Assembly: GCA_910579185.1 (NCBI GenBank)
Contig: CAJTTG010000003.1
Coordinates: 62,001 to 126,000 of the forward strand
Length of the DNA stretch: 64,000 nt
Origin: an uncultured Muribaculaceae bacterium
Lineage (GTDB): Bacteria; Bacteroidota; Bacteroidia; Bacteroidales; Muribaculaceae
Reading direction: 5' to 3'
Shown: positions 1-8,585 of the stretch, piece after piece
How the letters are laid out: the number at the start of each line of letters is the position of its first letter
How positions within the stretch are numbered: position 1 is the first letter of the stretch
The notes under the pieces: model-generated
Database searches by the model: none
Seen by the model: only the letters and a program-made list of their open reading frames with translations
What the model was told of the DNA's origin: nothing
Made by a program: the position numbers and the translations under genes

Positions 1-231
1 TAGGAGTGAGCCGTTCTCGTCGATGTTGACCGTGTAGCGGCCCTCATCGTTGGTGGTGCCGATCAGTTTGTCGGTCGATCCGTTGTAGATGCTCACGCCG
101 TAGATCGGTTCTCCTGTGCCGCTCATGGTCACTTTGCCGCGTACATTGATGTTTCGGGCTGCGGCGGTCAGTCCGGACAGCGTCATCACGCCGCCGGCAA
201 GCAATATCAGTAGTTTTCTTGACATTTTCAT
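1..231 (-). CDS. N-terminal fragment of secreted protein with carboxypeptidase-regulatory-like domain
   Basis: Open to the left window edge; 77 residues are visible from an ATG at 231. Residues 1-25 (MKMSRKLLILLAGGVMTLSG then LTAAA) form a signal peptide. Residues 28-77 have the beta-sandwich pattern of carboxypeptidase-regulatory-like domains (VRGKVTMSGTGEPIYGVSI, later TNDEGRYTVNID), common at the N-terminus of Bacteroidetes TonB-dependent receptors and other outer-membrane proteins. The start lies 6 bases past the stop of the DUF3575 gene, so the two probably form an operon. The remainder is outside the window, so receptor versus surface protein cannot be decided. Confidence 0.7.
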   Translation of the reverse strand, partial: MKMSRKLLILLAGGVMTLSGLTAAARNINVRGKVTMSGTGEPIYGVSIYNGSTDKLIGTTNDEGRYTVNIDENGSLL

Positions 232-237
232 GAGCGG

Positions 238-783
238 TTATTTGAATACGTAAGCAAAAGAAATCCCGAGACGGGGCACGGGAATCCATTTTTCATAATT
301 GGCTTTGAGCGGACGCTCCTCGGTTTCGAGGTATTTGTAGCACTTGGTGTATCCGGCACCGATTCCGGCCGAGAATTCAACATTCCAGTGATCGTTGATT
401 ACCAGTGCGTAGCCGTAGGTCAGGCCAAGCGAATAGAGATCGCCCTGATAGTTGCGGTGGTTGAATCGGAGGCTGTAGTCGGCAAACATCGGCGAGAACG
501 CGATGAAGTGACGAGCCATCGGACGGTTGAACCAATAGCGGAGTTCCGGTTCAAAACGGAAGTGAGATGTCTTGATGCCGCCGATCGGTTTTGTGACCGG
601 ATTGACGGCAAACCCTACTCCGAGGGTCAGACGGCTGTTGAGGCGAGCCTCTACTGTGGCGTTCGGGGTCAGTGTGAGCCAGTCGAGGGCATTTGTCCTG
701 ACGGCCACGCGCTGCGCCGATGCCATGTGGCTACTCGCTGCTATTCCCAACAGTAGCAGTAGCCTGAGAAAGAATTTGTTCAT
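238..783 (-). CDS. DUF3575-type outer-membrane beta-barrel protein
   Basis: 181 residues with a clear signal peptide (residues 1-23, ending ASA-Q). The mature part begins VAVRTNALDWLTLTPNATVE, the hallmark opening of DUF3575 proteins, and continues with alternating amphipathic strands and a C-terminal GISFAYVFK strand ending in phenylalanine-lysine, as expected of a small outer-membrane barrel. DUF3575 proteins often sit in fimbriae-related clusters in Bacteroidales, but no fimbrillin gene is visible here. It follows the capsule dehydratase gene by 66 bases on the same strand and may receive readthrough from the capsule operon. Function unknown. Confidence 0.75.
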   Translation of the reverse strand: MNKFFLRLLLLLGIAASSHMASAQRVAVRTNALDWLTLTPNATVEARLNSRLTLGVGFAVNPVTKPIGGIKTSHFRFEPELRYWFNRPMARHFIAFSPMFADYSLRFNHRNYQGDLYSLGLTYGYALVINDHWNVEFSAGIGAGYTKCYKYLETEERPLKANYEKWIPVPRLGISFAYVFK

Positions 784-849
784 AGTAATGAATGTTACCT
801 ATTGTTTGTTTTTTGATTATGATGTTTATTGGATAGAGAAAGAAGTTTG

Positions 850-2823
850 CTATGCCGGTTGCAGACCTGCGTTGTCGGTGGCTGTGATGACATTGGGTGC
901 GTCAGCGGTCTTTTCCTTGTCGAGAGCTTCATATTTCGAATGCTGGCTCTTGAATTCAGGAACGAGATCTTTCATGTGGCGCACGATGGTCATGTCGTCG
1001 GAGTCCGGTGCGATGCGGATCAGATGGTCTATGCGTTGGCTCACATCGGAGAAGTCGTATTCGCGGACACGGGCAATGTTGATCTTCTCGTGGAATGTGG
1101 GGAGGGTCACCTCCTGATCGTTGAGCACTTCCTCATAGAGTTTCTCGCCGTCGCGCAGACCGGTGAATTTGATCTCGATGTTCTTGGCGCCGCTCATCTG
1201 GATCATGCGGTGGGCGAGATCGGCGATGCGCACCGGTTTGCCCATGTCGAACACGAATATCTCGCCGCCGTTGCCCATGGTACCGGCTTCAAGCACCAGT
1301 TTGCATGCCTCGGGGATCAGCATGAAGTAGCGGATGATGTCGGGGTGGGTCACCGTGACGGGGCCACCGGCTTTGATCTGTTTCTCGAACAGCGGAATTA
1401 CGGAGCCGTTTGACCCGAGGACGTTGCCGAAACGGGTTGTCACGAAGCATGTGGAGCCTTTGATCTGTCCGTCTTTGATCGCTTTGTCGAGCGACTGGAC
1501 ATAGATCTCGCAGATGCGCTTGGAGCACCCCATCACGTTGGTGGGGTTGACGGCCTTGTCGGTCGAGACCATGACGAACTTGCGTGTGCCGTATTTGACG
1601 GCGAGGTCGGCTATGATGCGCGTCCCGTTGACGTTGTTCTCAATGCTCTCGTAGGGGTTGTCCTCCATCATGGGGACATGTTTGTAGGCCGCCGCATGGA
1701 ACACGTATTCCGGTTTGTAGGTGGAAAAGATTTCTTCCATGCGGTTTTTGTTGGAGATGTCGGCGATAATGGTAGGTGCCGGTATGGAGGGCCAGCGTCG
1801 GGCCATCATCAGTCGGATGTCGTGGAGGGGAGTCTCGGCCTGGTCTACGAGAATCATCCTGGCCGGGGCAAACGTGGCTATCTGGCGAACCATTTCTGAT
1901 CCGATGCTTCCGGCGGCTCCGGTGATGAGGATGGTTTTGTCGCGGAGCAGATTACCGACGGCATCCATGTCGATCTCGATTTTGTCGCGCGGCAGAAGAT
2001 CCTCCGCGTTGACCTCTTTGAGATGGGTGTAGCTGAGTTCGCTTTTCCCGTCCCATTCCTGGGCTGCCGGAATCATGAGGATCTTGATGCCGGCTTCGAT
2101 CATGGCGTTGACCATCTTGTCGTTGTGGCGGAACATGTCGCTTTTGAGCGGCGAGACCAGAAGAGTAGTCGCTCCACATCTTTTCATAGTCGAAACCAGA
2201 TGGTCGTCGTTGGGGTAGACCTTGACTCCCATCAGATAGCGGTCGTGGATGTCGGCACCGTCGGAGATAAAACCTTGGAGCATGTAGGGCGATTCAGTCT
2301 GGCTGTTGATACTGTTGGCAATTGCAATGCCACCCTGACGCACGCCGTAGATGAAAGCACGGTTGGTGCGGTGGCTAAGGATTGAATTGTCGTAGAGCGA
2401 TTTGATCCAGATCCTCATTGTCCACATCAGTACCAGTGACAGGGAGCCCCACAGGACTACACGGCTCAGGCTCAGCGTGACAAGCCATCGGTTGAGCTCG
2501 AAAAGGTATTGCGAGGCCAGGGTCAGAGACGTGCCGACAAGCACTGCAAACCCCAGACGCCTAAGATCTATAAATGAGGAGAAACGGATCACGCCGGCAT
2601 AGGTGTGGAATATGCGGAACCCTATTATGAAGAATAGGGAATAGGCAATCAGGGTGACTGACAGGGGATAGAAGATGGTCAGGGTGTGGAGCGCGCCGTA
2701 TTTGAGCGCGTAGACCACGATGCCCGACACGTAGAGGATCAGATAATCCACCAGCAGGACACTCCAGTAGGGCATTGCTCCGCGTGAGAAATACCAATCG
2801 AAAACTTTGCGTAAAGGGTTCAT
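850..2823 (-). CDS. WbpM/FlaA1-like membrane UDP-sugar 4,6-dehydratase
   Basis: 657 residues. Four hydrophobic helices (about 20-40, 50-70, 90-108, 115-137) anchor the protein; a CoA-binding-like Rossmann fold follows (150-275), then a short-chain dehydrogenase domain with TGAAGSIGSE at 301-310 and AAAYKHVP at 377-384. The active-site segment reads STDKAVNPTNVMGCSK: Ser420, Met431 and Lys435 give the S-M-K triad of long WbpM-type dehydratases, in which Met replaces the usual Tyr. Family members convert UDP-GlcNAc to the 4-keto-6-deoxy sugar. Directly upstream in the operon is a DegT aminotransferase, which would aminate that product. Last enzyme gene of the capsule locus. Confidence 0.9.
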   Translation of the reverse strand: MNPLRKVFDWYFSRGAMPYWSVLLVDYLILYVSGIVVYALKYGALHTLTIFYPLSVTLIAYSLFFIIGFRIFHTYAGVIRFSSFIDLRRLGFAVLVGTSLTLASQYLFELNRWLVTLSLSRVVLWGSLSLVLMWTMRIWIKSLYDNSILSHRTNRAFIYGVRQGGIAIANSINSQTESPYMLQGFISDGADIHDRYLMGVKVYPNDDHLVSTMKRCGATTLLVSPLKSDMFRHNDKMVNAMIEAGIKILMIPAAQEWDGKSELSYTHLKEVNAEDLLPRDKIEIDMDAVGNLLRDKTILITGAAGSIGSEMVRQIATFAPARMILVDQAETPLHDIRLMMARRWPSIPAPTIIADISNKNRMEEIFSTYKPEYVFHAAAYKHVPMMEDNPYESIENNVNGTRIIADLAVKYGTRKFVMVSTDKAVNPTNVMGCSKRICEIYVQSLDKAIKDGQIKGSTCFVTTRFGNVLGSNGSVIPLFEKQIKAGGPVTVTHPDIIRYFMLIPEACKLVLEAGTMGNGGEIFVFDMGKPVRIADLAHRMIQMSGAKNIEIKFTGLRDGEKLYEEVLNDQEVTLPTFHEKINIARVREYDFSDVSQRIDHLIRIAPDSDDMTIVRHMKDLVPEFKSQHSKYEALDKEKTADAPNVITATDNAGLQPA

Positions 2824-2887
2824 ATATTACAACATATTATTTTGTTTTTGGAGAGATGTATTCGTGTGTGTTTGTTTGCATAGCGGA

Positions 2888-4144
2888 TCAGTCAGCGTCG
2901 ATGGCTGCCTTTATGCTGTCGACGATATAGCGCACATCGTCATCGCTTACCATCGGTCCCGACGGCAGACAGAGACCTACTTTGAACAGCGATTCGCTGA
3001 CGCCGTTGACATAGGCCGGATTAGAGGCATAGACCGGCTGTCGGTGCATCGGTTTCCAGAGCGGACGCGATTCGATGCCGGCAGCGTCGAGGAACACTCG
3101 CATGGCCTCCACGTTGGCGTTGGGCTCGCAGTCGGTATGGGTGTCGGCAGCGGCATGTGTCACGCCGGCGGCTCCACCTACGGCTCCGGAGACGGCTGTG
3201 GCGTAAGCCTTATCGTGCCCTTTGACTTTGAGTGTGGGGGAGAGGGTCACGGTGCAAAGCCAGAAGTTGGAATCGTAGTGTGGCGACGGATTTTCGTGGA
3301 GTGTGACGCCATCCACGTCTGAGAGCAGTTCGCGGTAGAGCGCCTGCACATGACGATGATGGGCGATATGGTCTTCCAGAACAAGCATCTGTCCGCGTCC
3401 GATACCGGCGCAGATATTGCTCATGCGGTAGTTGTAGCCTATGCGTTCGTGCTGGTAATAGGGATATGATTCGCGAGCCTGGGTGGCATAGAACATGATT
3501 TCGTTCTTGGCCTCTGGTCCGGGACAGATCAGGGCACCGCCACCAGAGGTGGTGATCATCTTGTTGCCGTTGAACGACAGAACGCCGTAGCGGCCGAAGG
3601 TGCCGCACACACGTCCATCGAATCGAGATCCAAAGCCCTCGGCGGCATCCTCAATCACCGGAATGCCATATTTTTCTCCAACAGCCACGATCTCGTCAAT
3701 GCGTGCCGGCATGCCATAGAGATAGACCGGGACGATTGCTTTGGGTTTGCGGCCTGTTTTCTCTATGCGGTCGGCTATGGCGCGGTCGAGAAGTTCAGGA
3801 TCCATGTTCCATGAATCGGCCTCGGAGTCCACAAACACGGGTGTCGCACCGAGATAGGTCACAGGATGGCTCGACGCGCAGAACGTGAACGACTGCACCA
3901 TCACCTCGTCGCCCGGGCCAACACCGCATGCGAGCAGAGCCAGATGGACGGCTGCTGTTCCGGCGCTCAAGGCTACGACCTCCTTGCTCTCATCGCCGCA
4001 GAAACGCTTCAGATCCTCTTCAAATCCATTGACATTAGGCCCCAGAGGCACCACCCAATTGGTGTCGAACGCCTCCCGAATAAAGTCCATTTCCCGTCCG
4101 CCCATATGGGCCAGACACAAATAAATCCGCTTGGATGTTGTCAT
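2888..4144 (-). CDS. DegT/DnrJ/EryC1/StrS PLP aminotransferase
   Basis: 418 residues, sugar aminotransferase fold. The PLP lysine is Lys195 in SFNGNKMITTSGGGAL and the pyridine-nitrogen aspartate is Asp166 in EDAAEGFGS. It resembles PglE/WcfR-type enzymes that aminate nucleotide-linked 4-keto-6-deoxy-HexNAc, and the neighbouring WbpM-like dehydratase would provide that substrate. Unusual: residues about 311-340 form an Ala/Gly/Thr/His-rich stretch (AYATAVSGAVGGAAGVTHAA) between the conserved TVTLSPTL strand and the C-terminal domain. The base composition is GC-rich, like the dehydratase and unlike the AT-rich genes upstream. Confidence 0.88.
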   Translation of the reverse strand: MTTSKRIYLCLAHMGGREMDFIREAFDTNWVVPLGPNVNGFEEDLKRFCGDESKEVVALSAGTAAVHLALLACGVGPGDEVMVQSFTFCASSHPVTYLGATPVFVDSEADSWNMDPELLDRAIADRIEKTGRKPKAIVPVYLYGMPARIDEIVAVGEKYGIPVIEDAAEGFGSRFDGRVCGTFGRYGVLSFNGNKMITTSGGGALICPGPEAKNEIMFYATQARESYPYYQHERIGYNYRMSNICAGIGRGQMLVLEDHIAHHRHVQALYRELLSDVDGVTLHENPSPHYDSNFWLCTVTLSPTLKVKGHDKAYATAVSGAVGGAAGVTHAAADTHTDCEPNANVEAMRVFLDAAGIESRPLWKPMHRQPVYASNPAYVNGVSESLFKVGLCLPSGPMVSDDDVRYIVDSIKAAIDAD

Positions 4145-4156
4145 GTTATATCCTTA

Positions 4157-5158
4157 TTAAAGTAATTTAAAATCAGAATTTACCAGATCATTTTTGTGGG
4201 CGATAACAACATCGTCATACATCATCATCAAAATGTCTTCGTCGTAATTGCCTATTTCAACCGGATTCTCAATGCCATTTATGTTGTTGACAATCAGTTT
4301 GAAGAAGTCAACGCCGGCTCCATAGGCATGGAGATATGCACCTCCAAACCGGGGGTTGATCTCAGAGAGATAGTATTCTCCGTCTTTTATGAAGAAGTCC
4401 ATGTCGAGCGGCCCATTGAAGGTGAATATTGAGCAAATGCGTTCGATGAAATCAAAAAGTTTCTGATCTTTAAATGAAATTGTTTTGCTTGCACCACCGA
4501 TACGGGTCTCTATTTTGCGCTTTGAGAATGCCGCCACAGCTTTGTGAGATATTGTATCGACATATACATCGGCATCACAGTCGCCACCAGTCATTAATTC
4601 TTGGATGATGTAATCGTGTTCTCCTGAGTTCCAGTCAGCCTCAACCTGTTCGAGGGTATTCACTTTGTGGGCTCCAACACTACCACTTCCGCATATCGGT
4701 TTCATAAACACGGGGAGCGAAATCTTGCCATCGGAAAGTGCCTGTTTGAACTCATCAAGATCATGGAAAGTCAGAGGCGTAGGAATACCATTCTTTGTCA
4801 GGTATTTGTATAGTTCGTATTTGTCAAAGCAGTATATCGCGCTTTCTTTGGCCGGACAAAGCGGAATGATTCCAAGCTCTTTGAAACGGTCGTAATTTTC
4901 GGCGAGAATTTCTATCTCCGGATCAATTAAAGTTGTTATAGCTTTTGCATCGTTTGCTTTTGCTATTTCTATAATGGTGTCGACATAATTGGGATCCGTG
5001 ATACGCGGAACTGTGTTTTGTATATCACAGAACTGCAGAGCAGGGGCAGTGGACTGTAGATCTGTACCGATGATAGATCCTGTTTTACCAATTGTTTCTT
5101 TTGCATTGCGCAGCAGGCGTCCTCGACGTCCAACGCTGCAGAACATCAGATTATTCAT
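4157..5158 (-). CDS. ATP-grasp carboxylate-amine ligase (CarB/PylC-like)
   Basis: 333 residues from the second methionine (MNNLMFCSVGRRGRLLRNAK). An earlier in-frame ATG at 5185 would overlap the decarboxylase gene by 17 bases, so the later start, with a 10-base gap, is preferred. The N-terminal Rossmann-like domain is followed by the ATP-grasp fold: a CFDKYELYKYL segment, the lysine strand VFMKPICGSGSVGAHKV, YIIQELMTGGDCDADVYV, and a metal-binding end DMDFFIKDGEYYLSEINPR. These enzymes form amide or peptide bonds through an acyl-phosphate. Position after a PLP decarboxylase and before the aminotransferase suggests an amide-linked substituent on a sugar (inference). Confidence 0.8.
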   Translation of the reverse strand: MNNLMFCSVGRRGRLLRNAKETIGKTGSIIGTDLQSTAPALQFCDIQNTVPRITDPNYVDTIIEIAKANDAKAITTLIDPEIEILAENYDRFKELGIIPLCPAKESAIYCFDKYELYKYLTKNGIPTPLTFHDLDEFKQALSDGKISLPVFMKPICGSGSVGAHKVNTLEQVEADWNSGEHDYIIQELMTGGDCDADVYVDTISHKAVAAFSKRKIETRIGGASKTISFKDQKLFDFIERICSIFTFNGPLDMDFFIKDGEYYLSEINPRFGGAYLHAYGAGVDFFKLIVNNINGIENPVEIGNYDEDILMMMYDDVVIAHKNDLVNSDFKLL

Positions 5159-5168
5159 GTTATAATGA

Positions 5169-6368
5169 TTATGCGTTATTATCAAGATTGATTATGTCCT
5201 CTGCCCGGCTTTCTCTCCGCACGAGTTTGAACTCTCCTTTTGAATTCAGAGAGTACACTCTTGGACAAAGGCGTATGAATTGCGGAGATAATGTCATTGT
5301 GTATGCTCCGACGTTATTGTAAAGTATGTGGTCGCCAACTTCAAGAGCAGGAGCATTGTTCAGAGAGAACAGTCGGTCATATTCCAGACATGTGCATCCG
5401 GTTATGATTTGCAACGGCACAGTCGGGCTGTCGGAGTTCTGATATATTATCTCTTTAAGATAATCGGATTTCTTGAAAAATGGATCTATATCGTTACGGG
5501 ATCCATCTGTGGTGACAAAACATGTTTTTGCATCTACTTTCTTTTTGTCAATAACTTGTGACAAAAATTTAAACGAACTTGCTGTCAAGGCATTCCCTGG
5601 CTCAACTATGATTGTCAGATTATCTAACCCGGATTCTTTTAATGCCCTGTGGAACGCTTCTGAATAGTCATCAAATGTCGGTTTATTCGGAAAAATTCCA
5701 AAATATCCGCCTCCTACATCAATATAATCAATATCCAGATTGTATTTTTTTATTATAGTTGAGGCATATCTAATGGAGTTTTCATAGAATCGAGGTGATC
5801 TGGAATGTGCTGTACGATGGATATGCAGGCCTGCAAGTCGTAATTTAGGACGGGAAGCAATGAATTGCAAGGCATCTTTAAATTCGTCCGTTTCGTCCGA
5901 GAAACCAAATCGGCTGTTATCGTCATCTCCATCAGCATCCATAGGGGATACATGCGATATATTGATATTCAGGCGTAGGCCTATATTGTAGACTTTACCC
6001 TCCGGCAGTTTGTCCAGCCAGCATAGTTCCCGTTTAGCCTCTATATTTACAATAGCTCCTCCTTCAACCGCTTCATGAAAAGTATCCCACGATTTCATCG
6101 GTCCATTGTATATTATCTCATTCGGAGCATAACCGCAGAGGCGAGCGAGTCTATATTCATCGTGGCTGACGACTTCTGCCTTACATCCTATGCTGTGCGC
6201 TTGTTTCAATGCATAAGGCAAAGAATTGGTCTTGACTGAGTATCCGATAGCGGTTTTTGCGAATTTTGCATCTAATGCAGCCTTAAAGCTTGTGATTCCT
6301 CGCTCAAACTCGGATTCATCAAAAATATAGCAAGGAGTATGTAAGTCAAATCGTATTTTTGAATCCAT
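5169..6368 (-). CDS. Fold-type III PLP decarboxylase (DapDC/LysA-like)
   Basis: 399 residues. Starts with TPCYIFDESEFERGI, typical of diaminopimelate/ornithine-type decarboxylases. The PLP lysine is Lys46 (GYSVKTNS), the glycine-rich phosphate site is IDVGGGYFGIF, and a C-terminal TGCTCLEYD supplies the Cys and Asp that complete the active site across the dimer. The usual HIGSQ motif is altered to HIHRTAHS. Being in a capsule operon next to ATP-grasp ligases, it probably makes an amine or decarboxylates an attached amino acid during polysaccharide decoration rather than supplying lysine (inference). Substrate not deducible. Confidence 0.8.
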   Translation of the reverse strand: MDSKIRFDLHTPCYIFDESEFERGITSFKAALDAKFAKTAIGYSVKTNSLPYALKQAHSIGCKAEVVSHDEYRLARLCGYAPNEIIYNGPMKSWDTFHEAVEGGAIVNIEAKRELCWLDKLPEGKVYNIGLRLNINISHVSPMDADGDDDNSRFGFSDETDEFKDALQFIASRPKLRLAGLHIHRTAHSRSPRFYENSIRYASTIIKKYNLDIDYIDVGGGYFGIFPNKPTFDDYSEAFHRALKESGLDNLTIIVEPGNALTASSFKFLSQVIDKKKVDAKTCFVTTDGSRNDIDPFFKKSDYLKEIIYQNSDSPTVPLQIITGCTCLEYDRLFSLNNAPALEVGDHILYNNVGAYTMTLSPQFIRLCPRVYSLNSKGEFKLVRRESRAEDIINLDNNA

Positions 6369-6433
6369 TGCTGTCTTGATTTAGGATATCAATTATTTTA
6401 TAAGAAGAATTGTCCTATTAAAAACAATACGTG

Positions 6434-7648
6434 TTAAGCTGCGGACAATTGATAGATTGTGTTGTTAGTATGTAGGTATGCGAAGGGCTTTATTGGAATG
6501 TTATAAGGGTTAATTACCCCCCCCATATTTGATCTAAATATAAGATAGTCAATAACTTCGTCTGTATGATTCCCAAATATGGGGCCAGAGCATATTTGTT
6601 CGAGAGCAATGCCAGGATAAATTACATTACCTTCGATTAATACAGGATCATTATGTTTATCTAAGGCAAGATCCCATCCAACGATTCCAAAGTGAGGGAT
6701 GCATTGATGCAAAGCAATTGCTGTTTCAAGTAATCGTGGGAATGCTGTTATTTGTGAATCCTTAAATAGAATGCCGTTATGGGAATTTGTCTTTTCTCCA
6801 TTTCCGTAAAATCCGAAGTCTGCAAGTTTGCCGGAATCCTTAATGCCAACTATAACTCCTCTTTTCCCAGATCCAATATTGTCGACAACAGAGTTCTCGG
6901 GACCACATTTTAAAGCTCTTGATCCAATAAATATTTCATTGTTGAAACTAATTGTTGTAATCCTAAAACAATTCAAGGATGTTGGGTTGAATATCTTAGT
7001 ATCTTGACTTTGTTCAACAAGTTCCTGTATAATAAAATCAATGGCACTATAATATACAGAATTATAAATTGTTTTTTTCAGAATCTCTTTTTCAGATTTC
7101 TTAAATAATTTTACGCCTAACCCTTGGCTGGAATCGAAAGCTTGTTTAAATAATAAAGGCGAATCTGTATTTGAAATATAATCTCCAACTGTATCTAATG
7201 AGACTGGTTGATATTTTTCATCAAATATTCGCCCACCAACAGACCGGAAAATTGTTTTGGGGTGTTTTATAATATCGCCATAAAGTAATTCCGAGAGGCT
7301 TTTGTGCGTGATGTATTTTTTAGTATTAATTGGATTGAGCAGATTTAAGATGTATGGAGCATAAAAACTGGAGGGTAAATAATCTGCGTTAAACCCATTT
7401 ATGGATTTTATGCCACGGTAAAATGGAAATCCTCGTTTTACTGAAATTGGTATTAGTTTTTGCCAACGTTTTTTTATTTGTTGAATTTCATCTTCTAAGA
7501 GTTGTTCATTCTGGTGAGTTTGTAATAATTTTTTTTCATATCTTGCTTCAGCAAGAGAAAATCTATTTTCTTTAATTTTAGCCAAAGAATTGGTTAAATA
7601 TGAACGAATATTGTGTTGTGCTAAATTGCCCATATGGATTATAGACAT
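6434..7648 (-). CDS. Sugar-transfer-associated ATP-grasp protein (copy 1)
   Basis: 404 residues, first of three tandem proteins with the ATPgrasp_ST pattern: FDSSQGLGVKLFKK (nucleotide loop), FIIQELVEQ, TSLNCFRITT, NSVVDNIGSGKRGV, and the metal site IVGWDLALDKHNDPVLIEGN. The N-terminal 100 residues are charged and helical. It overlaps the next gene by 10 bases. A G8 tract in coding sense at 6517-6524 encodes Met-Gly-Gly at residues 375-378; slippage would replace the last 27 or so residues but leave the catalytic core. Family members are found in polysaccharide clusters; the precise reaction is not established. Confidence 0.75.
   Translation of the reverse strand: MSIIHMGNLAQHNIRSYLTNSLAKIKENRFSLAEARYEKKLLQTHQNEQLLEDEIQQIKKRWQKLIPISVKRGFPFYRGIKSINGFNADYLPSSFYAPYILNLLNPINTKKYITHKSLSELLYGDIIKHPKTIFRSVGGRIFDEKYQPVSLDTVGDYISNTDSPLLFKQAFDSSQGLGVKLFKKSEKEILKKTIYNSVYYSAIDFIIQELVEQSQDTKIFNPTSLNCFRITTISFNNEIFIGSRALKCGPENSVVDNIGSGKRGVIVGIKDSGKLADFGFYGNGEKTNSHNGILFKDSQITAFPRLLETAIALHQCIPHFGIVGWDLALDKHNDPVLIEGNVIYPGIALEQICSGPIFGNHTDEVIDYLIFRSNMGGVINPYNIPIKPFAYLHTNNTIYQLSAA
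6517..6524 (-). repeat. G8 homopolymer inside ATP-grasp copy 1
   Basis: Eight consecutive C on the plus strand, G8 in coding sense, in frame at this length. One of four G8/G9 tracts at functional positions in the window (others at 14534, 30225 and 41354). Slippage by one would frameshift only the C-terminal tail of the protein. Confidence 0.6.
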
Positions 7649-8583
7649 GTCTTAATAATTTTATACCATCCTGTAGTCCCAAAGTATTCAAATCCGAAAT
7701 ATCCAGCATCGTGATTCCCTTCAATCAGTTCTATGGCAGAAGGTGTAATTGCTACATCCCAGCCAATATACCGACATTCTGGTATCAGTTTGTGAGCGGA
7801 AGCAACTGTATTAAGAACCTCTGACCATCTTGGAATTTTAAAACCTGGCATTAAAACTTGTGTTTGGGGATGGTATGTGCATGTGCATTTGCCGTTATGA
7901 AATCCTTTTCCGAATATTATCCCAGTTTCGGGGTCTATTTCGTATTCAACTCCTCCTGCATTATAGTTATCAACAACAGAATTGCCAACACCAGCTCTTA
8001 AGAACGGCTTGATATAATGGATTTGACCGTCTTTATCAAGAAGAGTTGTAACTCGAATTGTATTCAAAGACTTGCTAAGTTGTAGTGATTCTTCGTTTTT
8101 GATACATTCTTCAATTATAAAAGAACCAGTTGAAAGGGTTTTATAAATGTTATTTAAATCTGATTCAGCAATTATGTATTTGTTTACTCCAGCACCCTCC
8201 CAAGAGTCTATTGGTTTTATAATTATTTCGGTTATATCTTTACAAAAGGCTTCAAATTCCGTCAACGTTAAATTCTTGTTCGTAGTCCATTTTCTGTGAA
8301 TAAAGTCAGCAAATTTAATGTTGAAGTCAATTTTATTTTGTAAATAATGGATTGATTTTCGGTCAGATAATTGATCTACAAATTTGCACCAACGCCCATA
8401 GGTTATTATATCTTTTCGATACTGATTTTTTAGCGTGTGGAAATTTGTATCAAAGTATTGAGCAGTATATACTCCGTGTTTGAAATGTGCAATTATGAAA
8501 TCAAGGAGTTTTGTGACACGTAATCCACCTTCTTTTTTAGCAAGTTGGTCACACTTTGTCCAAATTTCTTTAAGGTAAGTCAT
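7639..8583 (-). CDS. Sugar-transfer-associated ATP-grasp protein (copy 2)
   Basis: 314 residues, shorter at both ends than copy 1. Motifs in order: IIIKPIDSWEGAGVNKYII (nucleotide-binding lysine and glycine loop), SFIIEECIKN, LNTIRVTTLLDKDGQIHYIK, GVGNSVVDNYNAGGVEYEID, HPQTQVLMPGFKIPRW and the metal-binding CRYIGWDVAITPSAIELIEG. Closely resembles copy 3, which suggests tandem duplication. The gap to copy 3 is 2 bases and the overlap with copy 1 is 10 bases, so translation is probably coupled. Probable role: ATP-dependent activation of a carboxylate for transfer to a glycan; substrate unknown. Confidence 0.78.
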   Translation of the reverse strand: MTYLKEIWTKCDQLAKKEGGLRVTKLLDFIIAHFKHGVYTAQYFDTNFHTLKNQYRKDIITYGRWCKFVDQLSDRKSIHYLQNKIDFNIKFADFIHRKWTTNKNLTLTEFEAFCKDITEIIIKPIDSWEGAGVNKYIIAESDLNNIYKTLSTGSFIIEECIKNEESLQLSKSLNTIRVTTLLDKDGQIHYIKPFLRAGVGNSVVDNYNAGGVEYEIDPETGIIFGKGFHNGKCTCTYHPQTQVLMPGFKIPRWSEVLNTVASAHKLIPECRYIGWDVAITPSAIELIEGNHDAGYFGFEYFGTTGWYKIIKTCL

Positions 8584-8585
8584 GA

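Noticed and set aside
829..1413. Plus-strand open frame opposite the dehydratase gene
   Set aside because: Antisense shadow of a well-supported GC-rich gene; no start context or family features. The same holds for 57474-58256 opposite the McrB-like gene and 55657-56247 opposite the McrC-like gene.
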